From the NCBI RefSeq assembly GCF_900176515.1, contig NZ_FWXV01000009.1, positions 1 to 64,000 on the forward strand: DNA of 64,000 bases, read 5' to 3'. Each line of letters begins with the position of its first letter. Position 1 is the first letter of the stretch. The notes under the pieces are model-generated. The model did no database searches. It was not told the DNA's origin and saw only the letters and a list, made by a program, of their open reading frames with translations. The DNA is from Kibdelosporangium aridum (lineage in GTDB: Bacteria > Actinomycetota > Actinomycetes > Mycobacteriales > Pseudonocardiaceae). A program made the position numbers and the translations under genes. Positions 44,966-55,406 of the stretch are shown here, piece after piece.

Positions 44966-46480
44966 ATGAAAGTACTCACAGCGTTGACTGCGGGCCTGTT
45001 GACGGCCCTGACTGTGCAGGACGCGTCAGCTGCGCCTGTGGCCACTCCGCAGCAGGGGGCTGAGGAAGTACGCCTCGCGCCGGCGGCCAAGAACGTACGG
45101 CTGCGCACCACGCTTCCCGGTACCGAGCGGGCGATCTCGATCGCGTTCGCCCAGTACGGCCGCCAGGATGTCGCGTTCGTCAGCAGCGAGTCCGGCTTGC
45201 AGACCTTCGACGTGACCGACGTCGACAACCCGAAGCTCCTCGACCACCTGACCAAGCAGGAGATGGCGTTGCCGGGCGACGATCCGTCGCAACGCTTCTG
45301 GGAGAACGAGGACATCAACGTCGACCCGAAGCGCAAGCTCGCTTTCCTTGCCCGCGAGGTGAACTCGTTCGGTCGCGCGTTGCCCGGCGACCGGCCCACG
45401 GGCAACTACATCGTGTCCGCGGTGAACCCGGCGGACCTGAAGATCCTGGCGTTCCACCGGCAGAACACCGGCCACACTTCGACGTGCGTCAACGACTGCC
45501 AGTACCTCTGGACGGCAGGGCGGGACAGGTCGGCGGAGAACACCGGCCGGATCTACGTCACGGACATCCGCGATCCCCGCAACCCCAAGGAGTTGCCGGT
45601 CTCGGTGGACGTCCGCGGCGCGGGCAAGATCACGCATGACGTCCAGGTCGACGCGATGGGAATCGCTTGGGTCGCAGGCGATGACGGCACGCGCGGCTAC
45701 TGGACTGACGGTTGGCACCGCGATCCGTTGACGGGCATGTTCCGCAAAGCCACGGCGGCGGACCCGGTTCCGTACGCGGGCGGCAACGTGCCGCAGATCG
45801 ACATGCCGACCCGGTTCACGCACAACTCGTTCCGCCCGGTCGGCCGGACGTTGTTCGACGGTCCGCGCCCGACTCGTGAGAACCCGGCGGGCAGCCTGCT
45901 GCTGCACACCGAGGAAGCGTTCGGGTCGTCGACGTGCAAGGACCAGGGCCGGTTCGTCATTTCTTCCTTGCGGGGCACGGAAAACGGCGAAGGCTGGGGG
46001 AGTACGCCGAAGGAGATGAAGACCGTCGGCGTGTGGAGCCCGGACGACAAGGAAGGCACCTTGCCCGGTGACGTCACGTGTTCCGCGCACTACTTCGACG
46101 TGCAGAACCGGATCGTCGCCTACTCCTGGTACGAGCAGGGAACCCGGTTCATCGACATCTCCAACCCCGCCAAGCCGATCCAGATCGGGTACTGGCGGCC
46201 GGACGCGGCGACCTCATGGGCGCCCTACTGGCACAAGGGGAACGTCTTCGTCGCCGACATCGTGCGCGGCGTCGAGATCGTGTCGCTGACCAAGGGTGCT
46301 TACGAGGCGCAGGAAAACGGGACCAACGTCCAGCTGGTCACGGGCGGCCCGGTGAAGGTCAAGGTCGGGCCGGGCGACAAGCAGCGCCTGCCGCTCGTGC
46401 CGCACCCGGACTACGGCTACGCCTGTCCGATGATCGCCAGCCGAGGCGGCTGCGGCCCAGGCTCAAGTAGCTGCTGCTGA
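44966..46480 (+). CDS. Secreted LVIVD-repeat beta-propeller protein
   Basis: 504 residues. Signal peptide MKVLTALTAGLLTALTVQDA, then repeated strands of LVIVD type such as VSSESGLQTFDVTDVDNPK, RIYVTDIRDPRNPKEL and TRFIDISNPAKPIQIGYW, which form a propeller. The C-terminus PMIASRGGCGPGSSSCC is a short Cys/Gly/Ser-rich tail. Several internal cysteines fit an exported, disulfide-bonded protein. No catalytic motif is recognised, and the role is unknown. ATG 44966. It is bounded by strong terminators on both sides, so it is probably monocistronic. Confidence 0.8.
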   Translation: MKVLTALTAGLLTALTVQDASAAPVATPQQGAEEVRLAPAAKNVRLRTTLPGTERAISIAFAQYGRQDVAFVSSESGLQTFDVTDVDNPKLLDHLTKQEMALPGDDPSQRFWENEDINVDPKRKLAFLAREVNSFGRALPGDRPTGNYIVSAVNPADLKILAFHRQNTGHTSTCVNDCQYLWTAGRDRSAENTGRIYVTDIRDPRNPKELPVSVDVRGAGKITHDVQVDAMGIAWVAGDDGTRGYWTDGWHRDPLTGMFRKATAADPVPYAGGNVPQIDMPTRFTHNSFRPVGRTLFDGPRPTRENPAGSLLLHTEEAFGSSTCKDQGRFVISSLRGTENGEGWGSTPKEMKTVGVWSPDDKEGTLPGDVTCSAHYFDVQNRIVAYSWYEQGTRFIDISNPAKPIQIGYWRPDAATSWAPYWHKGNVFVADIVRGVEIVSLTKGAYEAQENGTNVQLVTGGPVKVKVGPGDKQRLPLVPHPDYGYACPMIASRGGCGPGSSSCC

Positions 46481-46516
46481 CGAAAAGGCCCCCTTGCGCG
46501 CAAGGGGGCCTTTTCG
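46481..46516. terminator. Perfect 36-bp palindrome, bidirectional terminator
   Basis: CGAAAAGGCCCCCTTGCG is followed directly by its exact reverse complement, giving an 18-bp stem with no spacer. Both arms end in A/T runs (AAAA and TTTT), so it can end the plus-strand LVIVD transcript and the minus-strand pepA transcript. It begins at the first base after the LVIVD stop and ends ten bases from the pepA stop. Confidence 0.88.
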
Positions 46517-46525
46517 CTTGGTATG

Positions 46526-48004
46526 TCAGCCGTTCTCGGCGATGTCCGCCAGCGTTGCCGCGATCGTCCTGACCGGAACGCCTGTGCCGCCGCGGGTGGT
46601 GTAGCCGAACGGGCCGCCGCTGTTGTACGCCGGGCCTGCCACGTCGATGTGCGCCCACTCCAGGCCGTCGGGCACGAACTCCTTCAGGAACTGGCCCGCG
46701 GCAAGCATTCCGCCCCAGCGGTGGCCGGTGACGTTCGCCAGGTCGGCGACTCGGGAGTCCAAATCGGACCGGAGCTCGTCCGGCAGCGGCATGGCCCACG
46801 CGTTCTCGCCGACGGCCTGGCCGATGCCGGCCACGCGGTCGCGGAAGTCGTCCGAGCCCATCACGCCCGCGGTGCGCTTGCCCAGCGCGACCACCTGGGC
46901 GCCGGTCAGGGTCGCGGTCTCGATCAGGTAGTCCGGGTTGTCCTCGCCAGCACGCACGATCGCGTCGGCCAGGATCAGCCTGCCTTCGGCGTCGGTGTTG
47001 AGCACCTCGACGGTCTTGCCGCCGTACATCGTCAGCACGTCACCCGGGCGGTACGAGGTGCCGGACGGCATGTTCTCGGCGATCGGCACGGTCGCGATCA
47101 CTTCGAGCGGGAACTTCAGCTTCGCCGCGAGCACGACCGCCGCGACCACGGCCGCCGCACCGGACATGTCGGAGGTCATCTCGTCCATGTTCGCCGCAGG
47201 CTTGATCGAGATGCCGCCGGTGTCGAACGTGATGCCCTTGCCGACCAGCGCGACCTTCTTCGACGCCTTGGGGCCCTTGTAGGCCAGGCGAACCAGCCGG
47301 GGCAGCCGGGACGAGCCACTGCCGACGCCGAGGATGCCGCCGTAGCCGCCCTTGCGCAGCGCCTTCTCGTCGAGCACCTCGACGGTCAGCCCGGCGGCCT
47401 CACCCAGCTTCGCCGCGCGCTCGGCGAACGACGCCGGGTACAGGTCGTTGGGTGGGGTGTTGATCAGGTCACGAGCGGTCGCCACGGCCTCGGCGATCGC
47501 GGTGGCCGCCTTCAGCGTGGCCTTGTTGTCCTTGTTGCTCGCCGCGGAGAAGTCCACGCGGCCGACCGGGCCGTCGCCCGCGTCCGATTTGTACTCGGTG
47601 AAGGTGTACCCGCCGAGCACAGTGCCTTCGACCGCGGCCTGCAGGTCCACAAGAGACAGGAAGCTGTGTGCGCGCTTGACACCGGTCAACGCGCGGGCCG
47701 AGGCACCGGCCGCGCGGCGGACCTGCTCAGGCGTGGGGTCGGCCTTGCCGAGGCCGACCGCGAGCACCACGCCCGCCTTGAGCTTGCCGAGCGTCGGGAC
47801 CTTCACCGTCTCCTCGGCCTTGCCGGTGGCACCGAGGCTGGTCAGCACTGCGACGAGCGATCCGTCGAAGACGGCGTCGACGGCCTCACCACCCGGAGCG
47901 AGGGTGAAGCCTCCGCCGTCCTGCTGCACTGTCCCGATCACCACGACGTCGGCCGTGATGTCGGTGACTGCGTTGTCGGACAGGGCGAGTTTGGGGGCGG
48001 TCAC
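46526..48004 (-). CDS. pepA: Leucyl aminopeptidase, M17 family
   Basis: 492 residues. Cytosolic two-metal exopeptidase that removes N-terminal residues. The C-terminal catalytic domain shows VGKGITFDTGGISIKP, the metal-binding MDEMTSDMSGAAAV and the signature NTDAEGRL. GTG at 48004 has GAGGAG upstream. It is the counterpart of M. tuberculosis PepB (Rv2213), between dlaT and gcvT as there. Divergent from the APC permease gene. Confidence 0.96.
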   Translation of the reverse strand: MTAPKLALSDNAVTDITADVVVIGTVQQDGGGFTLAPGGEAVDAVFDGSLVAVLTSLGATGKAEETVKVPTLGKLKAGVVLAVGLGKADPTPEQVRRAAGASARALTGVKRAHSFLSLVDLQAAVEGTVLGGYTFTEYKSDAGDGPVGRVDFSAASNKDNKATLKAATAIAEAVATARDLINTPPNDLYPASFAERAAKLGEAAGLTVEVLDEKALRKGGYGGILGVGSGSSRLPRLVRLAYKGPKASKKVALVGKGITFDTGGISIKPAANMDEMTSDMSGAAAVVAAVVLAAKLKFPLEVIATVPIAENMPSGTSYRPGDVLTMYGGKTVEVLNTDAEGRLILADAIVRAGEDNPDYLIETATLTGAQVVALGKRTAGVMGSDDFRDRVAGIGQAVGENAWAMPLPDELRSDLDSRVADLANVTGHRWGGMLAAGQFLKEFVPDGLEWAHIDVAGPAYNSGGPFGYTTRGGTGVPVRTIAATLADIAENG

Positions 48005-48181
48005 TGGCTACTCCTCGTCGGGACGGCTGATAGTAAGGGATGCTAACGACCCCACCCTGGCACGTGACCCGTCAGGGTGACCCACGACTTGCTGCCAGAG
48101 TCGAGCATCGGTATGGAGAAAACGAGTGAACCAAGTGCCGAGCTGTTCCTGTGCACCGGGCCGGTCTGACACTGTGTCCGG

Positions 48182-49435
48182 GTGCAACCTGCCGTCCCCG
48201 ACCGGCTGAAGGTGACCGCCGGAGTGGTGCCTGGGCTGTCCGCGATGCTGGGGGCCGGGCTGCTGGTCGCCATCTCGCCCGCGGCGGCCGAGGCCGGGAC
48301 CTGGCTGCTGCTCAGTGTCGTGATCGCCTTCCTGGCCGCGTTGTGCGGCGCGTTCTCCACATCGGACCAGTCGCGCCGGTTCGTCGGGATCGGCGGTGGA
48401 TACCTCTACAGCCGCCACCAGCTGGGTGTTCTGCCTGGCCGGATGGCTGGCAGCACCGCGTTGGTCGGCCGGATCGTCGCGGGTGCCGCGATCGCGGGCA
48501 CGTTCGGTGTGTACGTGGTGCCGCAGTACCCGGTGACCGCTGCGATCGTGGTGAGCCTGATCGCGGCGGCGGCCGACGCGCTCGGCGTCAGGCCTTCTCG
48601 CGGCGTGACGACGGCCGTGCTCGTGATCACACTCCTTGGGCTCGCGTTGTTCGTCGCTGTGGCGTTCGCGATCGCGCCGCCGGAGGCGTTACCGCTGCCC
48701 GCGGACGTCGAAGGCGGTATCAACGGCACGGACGATCCGAGCGGGCTGCTGGCCGCCGCAGGTCTGATGTTCTTCGGTTTTCTCGGGTTCGAGCAGGTCA
48801 CGTCCTCCTCCGAGCAGGAGTACACGGTCCGCCAGCTGCACGTCGCCATCCCGGTGATCATGGTCGGCACGCTGGTGACCACCGTCGCCGTCGCCGGTGC
48901 CGCACTGCACCAACTCGGCGGCCCCAGGCTGGCGCTGTCGCCCGCGCCCCTGATGGACGCACTCGCCGCCGCCGACGCCCAGTCGTTGCAGCCGTTCATG
49001 GCCGGAGTCGCCGGGATCGCCACACTGTTCGGGCTGCTGATGGCGATCGGTTCGATCAGGCGCACGCTCAGCGCGATGGCCGAGTTCTCCGACGTCCCGC
49101 CCGCGTTGGCGATCGTGGGGTCGCGTGGCGTCTCCGCGCCTGCCGCTGTGCTCAGTGGCGCGGCTGTGGCCGTCGCCGCGGCGTTGCTCAACCCGCCGCA
49201 GGCGATCGGCGTGGCCGCGTGCCTGCTGTTGTTCTACTACGCGTTCACCAACGCGGCCGCCCGTCTGCTCATGCCCGCGGACCGCACATGGCCGCGTCGC
49301 GCGGCGTGTTTCGGACTGGGCTTCTCGGTGCTCATCGGGATGAACATGTCGGTGAAATACCTGGTCGTCGTGGTGCTCGTGATGATCGTCGGCTGCGTCG
49401 CCGGCGCCATCAGCTCGAGGTACGCCAGAAAGTAG
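48182..49435 (+). CDS. APC-superfamily amino acid permease
   Basis: 417 residues with about 12 membrane helices. The start GVVPGLSAMLGAGLLVAISP is the helix-1 motif of amino acid/polyamine/organocation carriers, followed by GGGYLYSRHQLG and, in helix 6, MFFGFLGFEQVTSSSEQEY. Probable substrate is an amino acid or amine, not predictable further. GTG 48182. It precedes a DUF2269 gene (26 bases) and gcvT in a likely operon, so glycine or serine transport is possible. Confidence 0.82.
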   Translation: MQPAVPDRLKVTAGVVPGLSAMLGAGLLVAISPAAAEAGTWLLLSVVIAFLAALCGAFSTSDQSRRFVGIGGGYLYSRHQLGVLPGRMAGSTALVGRIVAGAAIAGTFGVYVVPQYPVTAAIVVSLIAAAADALGVRPSRGVTTAVLVITLLGLALFVAVAFAIAPPEALPLPADVEGGINGTDDPSGLLAAAGLMFFGFLGFEQVTSSSEQEYTVRQLHVAIPVIMVGTLVTTVAVAGAALHQLGGPRLALSPAPLMDALAAADAQSLQPFMAGVAGIATLFGLLMAIGSIRRTLSAMAEFSDVPPALAIVGSRGVSAPAAVLSGAAVAVAAALLNPPQAIGVAACLLLFYYAFTNAAARLLMPADRTWPRRAACFGLGFSVLIGMNMSVKYLVVVVLVMIVGCVAGAISSRYARK

Positions 49436-49461
49436 CCAGCCAGCCCGAGGGGAGATCGATC

Positions 49462-49914
49462 ATGCGTGAGGTCCTGCTTCTCGGCCACATCTCCTTCGCC
49501 GCGATCTGGATCGGCAGCCATATCGGCATGCTGGCCATCGGGTCCCGTGCCTTACGCGAAGGCCCGGAACGCACGGTGCAGTTCATCCACGATTCGGACT
49601 GGCTGGGCAACCGGCTGCAGGCCGTCTCCGCGATCCTGGCGCTGCTGTTCGGCATCGCGCTGGTCGTCGTGGTCGGCTTCTCCTTCGGCGACCTGTGGAT
49701 CCTCCTGGGCATCCTCGGCTTCATCATCCTGTTGATCATGGGTATCGGCTACCTGACGCCGCAGTCGCGCAAGATCCTCGAGGCCGCCGAGCAGCACGGC
49801 GCCGGCGCGCCCGACGTCCAGGCGAAGATCAAGACCGTCCGCCGGGTGGCCATCGCGCAGGCCGCGGTGATGCTGCTGATTGTCCTCGACATGGTCGCCA
49901 AGCCCGTCTTGTAA
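49462..49914 (+). CDS. DUF2269-type integral membrane protein
   Basis: 150 residues with four predicted helices: [60 protein letters not shown], and [20 protein letters not shown]. The His in the first helix and the overall layout fit DUF2269. Function unknown. ATG 49462 follows GAGGGGAG; the longer open frame upstream overlaps the permease gene out of register. gcvT starts ten bases after its stop. Confidence 0.8.
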   Translation: MREVLLLGHISFAAIWIGSHIGMLAIGSRALREGPERTVQFIHDSDWLGNRLQAVSAILALLFGIALVVVVGFSFGDLWILLGILGFIILLIMGIGYLTPQSRKILEAAEQHGAGAPDVQAKIKTVRRVAIAQAAVMLLIVLDMVAKPVL

Positions 49915-49924
49915 GTTCGCTGAC

Positions 49925-51016
49925 GTGACTGAGCAGCTGCTACGAGGGCCCTTGCACGACCTGCACGCGAGCCTTGACGCCACCTTCGCCCCGTTCGGGG
50001 GCTGGGAGATGCCGATCCAGTACAAGACGGGCGTGGTCGCCGAGCACACGGCGGTCCGCGAGAACGTCGGCATCTTCGACGTGTCCCACCTGGGCAAGGT
50101 CCGGGTGACCGGGCCGGGCGCGGCCGACTTCGTCAACCGGTGCCTGACCAACGACCTCAACCGGATCGCACCGGGCAAGGCCCAGTACACGCTGTGCTGC
50201 ACCGAGACCGGCGGCACGGTCGACGACATCATCGTCTACCTGGTCGGCCCGCAGGACGTCTTCCTGGTGCCGAACGCGGCCAACACCGCCGAGGTGGCGC
50301 GCAGGCTGATCGAGGCGGCGCCGGAGGGCATCTCAGTCACCGACGAGCACCGCCAGCACGCCGTGCTGGCCGTGCAGGGCCCGCGTTCGGCGGAGCTGCT
50401 CGACGGCCTCGGCCTGCCGACTGAACTCGAGTACATGGCGTACCGCGACGCCGAATGGCGTGGCCTCAAGGTGCGTGTGTGCCGTACGGGCTACACCGGT
50501 GAGCACGGCTACGAGCTCATCCCCGCGTGGGGCGACGCGCCGGTCGTATGGGAGGCGCTGCGCGAGGCGGGCGGCGTGCCGTGCGGGCTGGGCGCCCGGG
50601 ACACGCTGCGCACCGAGATGGGCTACCCGCTGCACGGCCACGAGCTGTCCCTGGAGATCAGCCCGGTCCAGGCCGGGTCGACGTGGGCGGTCGGCTGGAA
50701 GAAGGACGAGTTCTGGGGCCGCGAGGCGCTGATCGCCGAGCGCAAGGAACCCGCGCGGCGGCTGCGCTGCCTGCGTGCGCTCGACCGTGGCGTCCCGCGT
50801 CCGGAGATGCCCGTGCTGGACGCCGACGGCAAGCAGATCGGCGTGACCACGTCCGGCACGTTCTCCCCGACGCTGAAGACCGGGATCGCGCTGGCGCTCA
50901 TCGACACGTCAGCGGGCATCGACGTCGGTGCGGAGGTCACGCTGGACGTGCGTGGCCGCAAACTGCGCTGCGAGGTCGTGAAGGCGCCGTTCGTGCAGAC
51001 GAATGTAAAGAGCTAG
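49925..51016 (+). CDS. gcvT: Aminomethyltransferase, glycine cleavage T protein
   Basis: 363 residues. Takes the aminomethyl group from the lipoylated H protein and gives methylene-tetrahydrofolate and ammonia. Motifs: [29 protein letters not shown], folate-binding region [22 protein letters not shown] and [23 protein letters not shown] 49925, ten bases after the DUF2269 gene. No glycine riboswitch is seen before the operon, and no gcvH or gcvP is in the window. The last four bases overlap the convergent small membrane gene. Confidence 0.96.
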   Translation: MTEQLLRGPLHDLHASLDATFAPFGGWEMPIQYKTGVVAEHTAVRENVGIFDVSHLGKVRVTGPGAADFVNRCLTNDLNRIAPGKAQYTLCCTETGGTVDDIIVYLVGPQDVFLVPNAANTAEVARRLIEAAPEGISVTDEHRQHAVLAVQGPRSAELLDGLGLPTELEYMAYRDAEWRGLKVRVCRTGYTGEHGYELIPAWGDAPVVWEALREAGGVPCGLGARDTLRTEMGYPLHGHELSLEISPVQAGSTWAVGWKKDEFWGREALIAERKEPARRLRCLRALDRGVPRPEMPVLDADGKQIGVTTSGTFSPTLKTGIALALIDTSAGIDVGAEVTLDVRGRKLRCEVVKAPFVQTNVKS

Positions 51017-51303
51017 ATGCTGGCGAGCGCCGCGATCAGCAAGATGACGGTGAGTACGAGGGTGAGCACGAACGGGCCGCCCTCGACGTCACGCGGGAAG
51101 AACTTCTTGTTGTGCTTGCGGCGCCACCACACCGCCCACCACACCGCGCCGAGCAGGCCGAGGATGATGCCGAAGACGCCGATCCACGCGTAGCCGACCA
51201 GCACCAGCATGCCCAGCCCGAACGGCATGATCGCGCCGACGGTGGCGACCCGGAAATCCGAGCCGGTACCAGCGCTCACGGCGTTCTGTTGTGTGTTCGC
51301 CAC
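51013..51303 (-). CDS. Small membrane protein of unknown function
   Basis: 96 residues with two or three helices: [34 protein letters not shown] followed by [12 protein letters not shown] (cytoplasmic basic loop), and [16 protein letters not shown]. The family is not recognised. It starts at 51303, 101 bases from the divergent ilvE, and overlaps gcvT by four bases at its end. Confidence 0.7.
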   Translation of the reverse strand: MANTQQNAVSAGTGSDFRVATVGAIMPFGLGMLVLVGYAWIGVFGIILGLLGAVWWAVWWRRKHNKKFFPRDVEGGPFVLTLVLTVILLIAALASI

Positions 51304-51404
51304 AGCGCCATCGTAGTGCGCGCGGCGGGGTGTACCCGAAAGTAGGACGTCCGATCCTCGGGATACGGATTTTCTTCGACGCTAACGACGATTAACGTAC
51401 TCCC

Positions 51405-52496
<1,092 letters not shown>

Positions 52497-52509
52497 GAAG
52501 GTTTCCGGC

Positions 52510-52802
52510 GCCGCTGTGGTTACTTCGGCGCGCTCTGTGGTCACCTTCGGAGCGCTCCTGTGACTGGTCGGCGCGATTTGGTGTGGAGCCTCTGCGCCGC
52601 AAAAGGCAGGGAAAGCGGGCAGGACCTGCGGCCCTGCCCCGCCGACAAGCTTATTTGCGGCGCTACTCCACACAAAATCGCGCCGACTACTGCTTTTGGC
52701 GCGCCTCTTTTCGTGGCTTGGGCGCGCTTCCGCTTGGGTTGGGCGTGTCTTGGTGTTGTGGTTGGGTGCGCCTTTTCGTGGTTAGGGCGTGCCTTCCGCG
52801 AC
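52510..52802. repeat. Degenerate tandem repeats flanking the palindrome
   Basis: Left of the palindrome three blocks follow each other (about 52514-52580), each CTGTG(G/A)-n5-TTCGG-GCG-like with a period near 23. Right of it (about 52695-52802) four blocks of roughly 21-26 bases share TTCGTGG-TT-GGGCG(C/T)GCCTT, with unusual G/T-rich strand bias. The 357 bases from ilvE to the next gene hold no credible CDS. The region looks like a repeat-accumulating spacer. Confidence 0.45.
52567..52687. repeat. 121-bp palindromic element, MITE-like
   Basis: The outer 22 bases, GTCGGCGCGATTTGGTGTGG... at 52567 and their complement ending at 52687, pair with one mismatch. Pairing continues as GCGCCGCAAA/TTTGCGGCGC, for about 36 bp in all. 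The centre contains GGGCAGG/CCCTGCCC and a HindIII-like AAGCTT. There is no long open frame with gene-like codon use. The flanks share ACTG (52563-52566 and 52689-52692), a possible short target duplication. The size and closed palindrome fit a MITE or REP-type mobile repeat. Confidence 0.7.
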
Positions 52803-52853
52803 CTGTTCATCCTCGACCTGCCGCAAGCCCCCTGGAGCTTGCACTGGTCGCGA

Positions 52854-53051
52854 CTAGGGCGCGTGCAGGCTCATCGGGCCGTAGACCTCGGCCTCGCCGT
52901 GCAGCAGTGTCACCCGATCGACTCCGGCGGCCAGCAGGTCCTGCCATGAGTCCCTGAGCCAGTCCTCGGCCTCGGTCTGTCCGGCGAACAGCGTCTCGTC
53001 GCCGGGGATGTCTCGGCCGCGCTCGTCCTGACAGCGCCATCGATAGTCCAC
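52854..53051 (-). CDS. Small conserved-type acidic protein
   Basis: 65 residues: MDYRWRCQDERGRDIPGDET then an acidic Trp-containing helix EAEDWLRDSWQDLLAAGVDR and HGEAEVYGPMSLH. The Trp-rich start and regular codon use argue for a real gene; similar short proteins are common in actinobacteria, with unknown function. GTG at 53051 has GGGAG upstream. It is divergent from cobU across 64 bases. Confidence 0.65.
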   Translation of the reverse strand: MDYRWRCQDERGRDIPGDETLFAGQTEAEDWLRDSWQDLLAAGVDRVTLLHGEAEVYGPMSLHAP

Positions 53052-53115
53052 ATCGACTCCCGCTCAAGCGGTAACTTTGGCCCGAGGCTATGTCACCCGG
53101 CGACGTGAGGGACAT

Positions 53116-53643
53116 GTGACGCGCAGGACACTGGTTTTGGGCGGGGCACGATCCGGCAAGTCGGCGCACGCGGAAGGCCTGCTGCCGGCTGACGAAGAGG
53201 TCCTGTACGTGGCCACCGGCCGCCGGGACCCGAACGATCCGGAGTGGACGGCGAGGATCGACGCGCACATCGCGCGCCGTCCGCATACGTGGCGCACGGT
53301 CGAGGCATCCCGTGAGCTCGCCGACGTGGTGCGGGCCGCGAAGGGCTGGACGCTGGTCGACGACATCGCCACGTGGCTCACCGGCGTGATGGACGCGGCG
53401 GGTGCGTGGGAGGGCGCGGGCCTGGATTTAGTCCGCCGGGAAGGCGCGATGTTGGTCGAGGCGGTCGCGGCGACCGAGGCACGGGTGGTGCTCGTGTCGG
53501 CGGAGGTCGGCCTGGGCGTCGTCCCGCACACGCGCTCTGGCAGGCTCTTCCGCGACGAGCTCGGTGCCCTCAACACCGCATTGGCGCAACGCTGTGACGA
53601 GGTCCTCCTGCTCGTGGCCGGTATTCCGATGCGGTTGCGTTAA
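53116..53643 (+). CDS. cobU: Adenosylcobinamide kinase / guanylyltransferase
   Basis: 175 residues. Phosphorylates and then guanylylates adenosylcobinamide in cobalamin assembly or salvage. P-loop GGARSGKSAHAE (about residues 8-19), RIDAHIARRPHTWRTVEA, DDIATWLTG, and VVLVSAEVGLGVVPHTRSGR, all typical. The open frame begins earlier, but GTG 53116, with GAGGG just upstream, gives the usual N-terminus close to the P-loop. First of cobU-cobT-cobS. I see no cobalamin riboswitch in the 64-base upstream gap. Confidence 0.93.
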   Translation: MTRRTLVLGGARSGKSAHAEGLLPADEEVLYVATGRRDPNDPEWTARIDAHIARRPHTWRTVEASRELADVVRAAKGWTLVDDIATWLTGVMDAAGAWEGAGLDLVRREGAMLVEAVAATEARVVLVSAEVGLGVVPHTRSGRLFRDELGALNTALAQRCDEVLLLVAGIPMRLR

Positions 53644-53655
53644 CGGAGGTTTGGG

Positions 53656-54693
53656 GTGTTCCCGTACGTTTCCCCACCCGACGAATCGGCTAAGCGCGAT
53701 GCGCTGGCCAGGCAGGATCGGCTGACCAAGCCGGCTGGCGCGCTGGGCAAGCTCGAACAGCTCGGGGTGTGGGTGGCGTCGTGCCAGGGCGTCTGCCCGC
53801 CGAAGCCGTTCACCCGGCCGCGCGTGATCGTGTTCGCGGGTGACCACGGCATCGCGGCCAAGGGTGTCTCGGCGTATCCCACCGAGGTCACCGGGCAGAT
53901 GGTGGCGAACTTCCTCAACGGCGGCGCGGCGGTGAACGTCCTCGCCACGACGGCCGGTGCGACGGTTCGCGTGGTCGACATGTCGGTGGCCTCGGACGTG
54001 GCCGAGTCCGTCGCCGAGTTCAAGGTGCGCAAAAGCTCGGGCTCGATCGACCACGAGGACGCGTTGACCGAGGACGAGGTCAAGGCGGCGGTCGAAGCGG
54101 GCAAGACCATCGCCGACCAGGAAGTCGACGGCGGCGCGGACCTGCTGATCGCCGGGGACATGGGGATCGGCAACACGACCCCGGCCGCGGTGCTCGTGGC
54201 CGCGCTGACGGGTGCCGAACCGGTCGCCGTGGTCGGCCGTGGCACCGGGATCGACGACCAGACGTGGATGCGCAAGACCGCCGCGATTCGTGACGCCCTG
54301 CGCCGCGCCCGCCAGGTCAGCGCGGAACCGATGGCGTTGCTGAAGACGACGGCAGGCGCCGACATCGCCGCGATGGCAGGGTTCCTCGCCCAGGCATCGG
54401 TCCGCAAGACCCCGGTCATCCTCGACGGCGTGGTGTCGACCGCGGCAGCGCTGGTGGCTGAAGAGTTGGCGCCCGGTGCGCGGCTGTGGTGGGTGGCCGG
54501 GCACCAGTCCACCGAGCCCTCGCACAAACTGGCACTCGAGCAGCTGGGCCTGGAACCGTTGCTGGAGATGGACATGCGCCTCGGCGAAGGCTCCGGCGCG
54601 CTGGCGGCGTTCCCACTGGTCGCGATGGCGACCCGGATCCTGGCGGAGATGGCGACGTTCCAGGACGCCAACATCTCCGGACCCGCGGACTAG
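53656..54693 (+). CDS. cobT: Nicotinate-nucleotide:dimethylbenzimidazole phosphoribosyltransferase
   Basis: 345 residues. Makes alpha-ribazole phosphate for the lower ligand of cobalamin. Motifs: [47 protein letters not shown], and the C-terminal catalytic Glu region [21 protein letters not shown] 53656, 12 bases after cobU and behind GGAGG. Its stop TAG shares one base with the cobS GTG. Confidence 0.96.
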   Translation: MFPYVSPPDESAKRDALARQDRLTKPAGALGKLEQLGVWVASCQGVCPPKPFTRPRVIVFAGDHGIAAKGVSAYPTEVTGQMVANFLNGGAAVNVLATTAGATVRVVDMSVASDVAESVAEFKVRKSSGSIDHEDALTEDEVKAAVEAGKTIADQEVDGGADLLIAGDMGIGNTTPAAVLVAALTGAEPVAVVGRGTGIDDQTWMRKTAAIRDALRRARQVSAEPMALLKTTAGADIAAMAGFLAQASVRKTPVILDGVVSTAAALVAEELAPGARLWWVAGHQSTEPSHKLALEQLGLEPLLEMDMRLGEGSGALAAFPLVAMATRILAEMATFQDANISGPAD

Positions 54694-55406
54694 TGCTGCT
54701 CGCCTTTTCCTGGCTCACGGTCCTGCCCATCCGCGTGGACCACGTCGACGCCCGGGCAGGCCGCCGCGCGATCGCGGTGGCACCCGTGGTCGGCGCGGTC
54801 CTCGGGCTGCTTGTGGCGGCCGTGTTGCAGGGGGTGCCGGGACTGCTCGGCGGGTTTCTGTGCGTCGGGCTCGTGGCTCTGGCGACTCGGGGTATGCACC
54901 TCGATGGCCTGGCGGACACGGCTGACGGCCTGGGGTGTTACGGGCCGCCTGAGCGCGCGTTGGCTGTGATGAAGGAGGGCGGCGTTGGCGCTTTTGCTGT
55001 CGTCGCCCTGATCGTTGTGCTTGGGCTGCAGGCGGTTTCTCTTGGCTCTGTCCACTGGGGAGCCGTGGTGGTGGCCTTCGCGGCGGGACGGGCGGCTTTC
55101 TCGTGGTGCTGCCGTCACGGCGTGCCCGCCGCCCGGCCCTCCGGGCTCGGTGCGCTCGTGGCCGGGTCGCAGCCGGTTTACGCGCCGGTCGGGTGGCTTG
55201 TGTTTCTTGGGGCGGTGGCGATTCCTGTCGTCCCGTCCCGGCTTTGGGCCGGTCCGCTGGCCGTTGTGGTTGCCGCTGCGGTGCTTGTGGCTTTCGTGGC
55301 GCACGTGCGCCGACGACTCGGCGGCATCACCGGCGATGTTCTCGGTGCCGCGTGTGAGCTGACGGTCACCGTCGTGTTGGTCGTCTGTGCTCTGGCTTCA
55401 TCTTGA
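54693..55406 (+). CDS. cobS: Adenosylcobinamide-GDP ribazoletransferase
   Basis: 237-residue membrane enzyme that joins adenosylcobinamide-GDP with alpha-ribazole (phosphate). The conserved metal-binding block RGMHLDGLADTADGLGCYG and GGITGDVLGAACEL near the C-terminus identify it; several hydrophobic helices surround them. The GTG start overlaps the cobT stop by one base, so cobU-cobT-cobS is a tight operon. The 3' end overlaps the end of a decayed convergent gene. Confidence 0.95.
   Translation: MLLAFSWLTVLPIRVDHVDARAGRRAIAVAPVVGAVLGLLVAAVLQGVPGLLGGFLCVGLVALATRGMHLDGLADTADGLGCYGPPERALAVMKEGGVGAFAVVALIVVLGLQAVSLGSVHWGAVVVAFAAGRAAFSWCCRHGVPAARPSGLGALVAGSQPVYAPVGWLVFLGAVAIPVVPSRLWAGPLAVVVAAAVLVAFVAHVRRRLGGITGDVLGAACELTVTVVLVVCALASS

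Noticed and set aside
49436-49924. Glycine riboswitch before gcvT
   Set aside because: gcvT starts ten bases after a coding gene, which leaves no room; the operon leader before the APC permease shows no tandem glycine aptamer.
52497-53115. Cobalamin riboswitch before cobU
   Set aside because: No B12-box-like GCCACTG/GCCAGGA context or matching stem is visible; the spacer is repeat DNA and a small gene.
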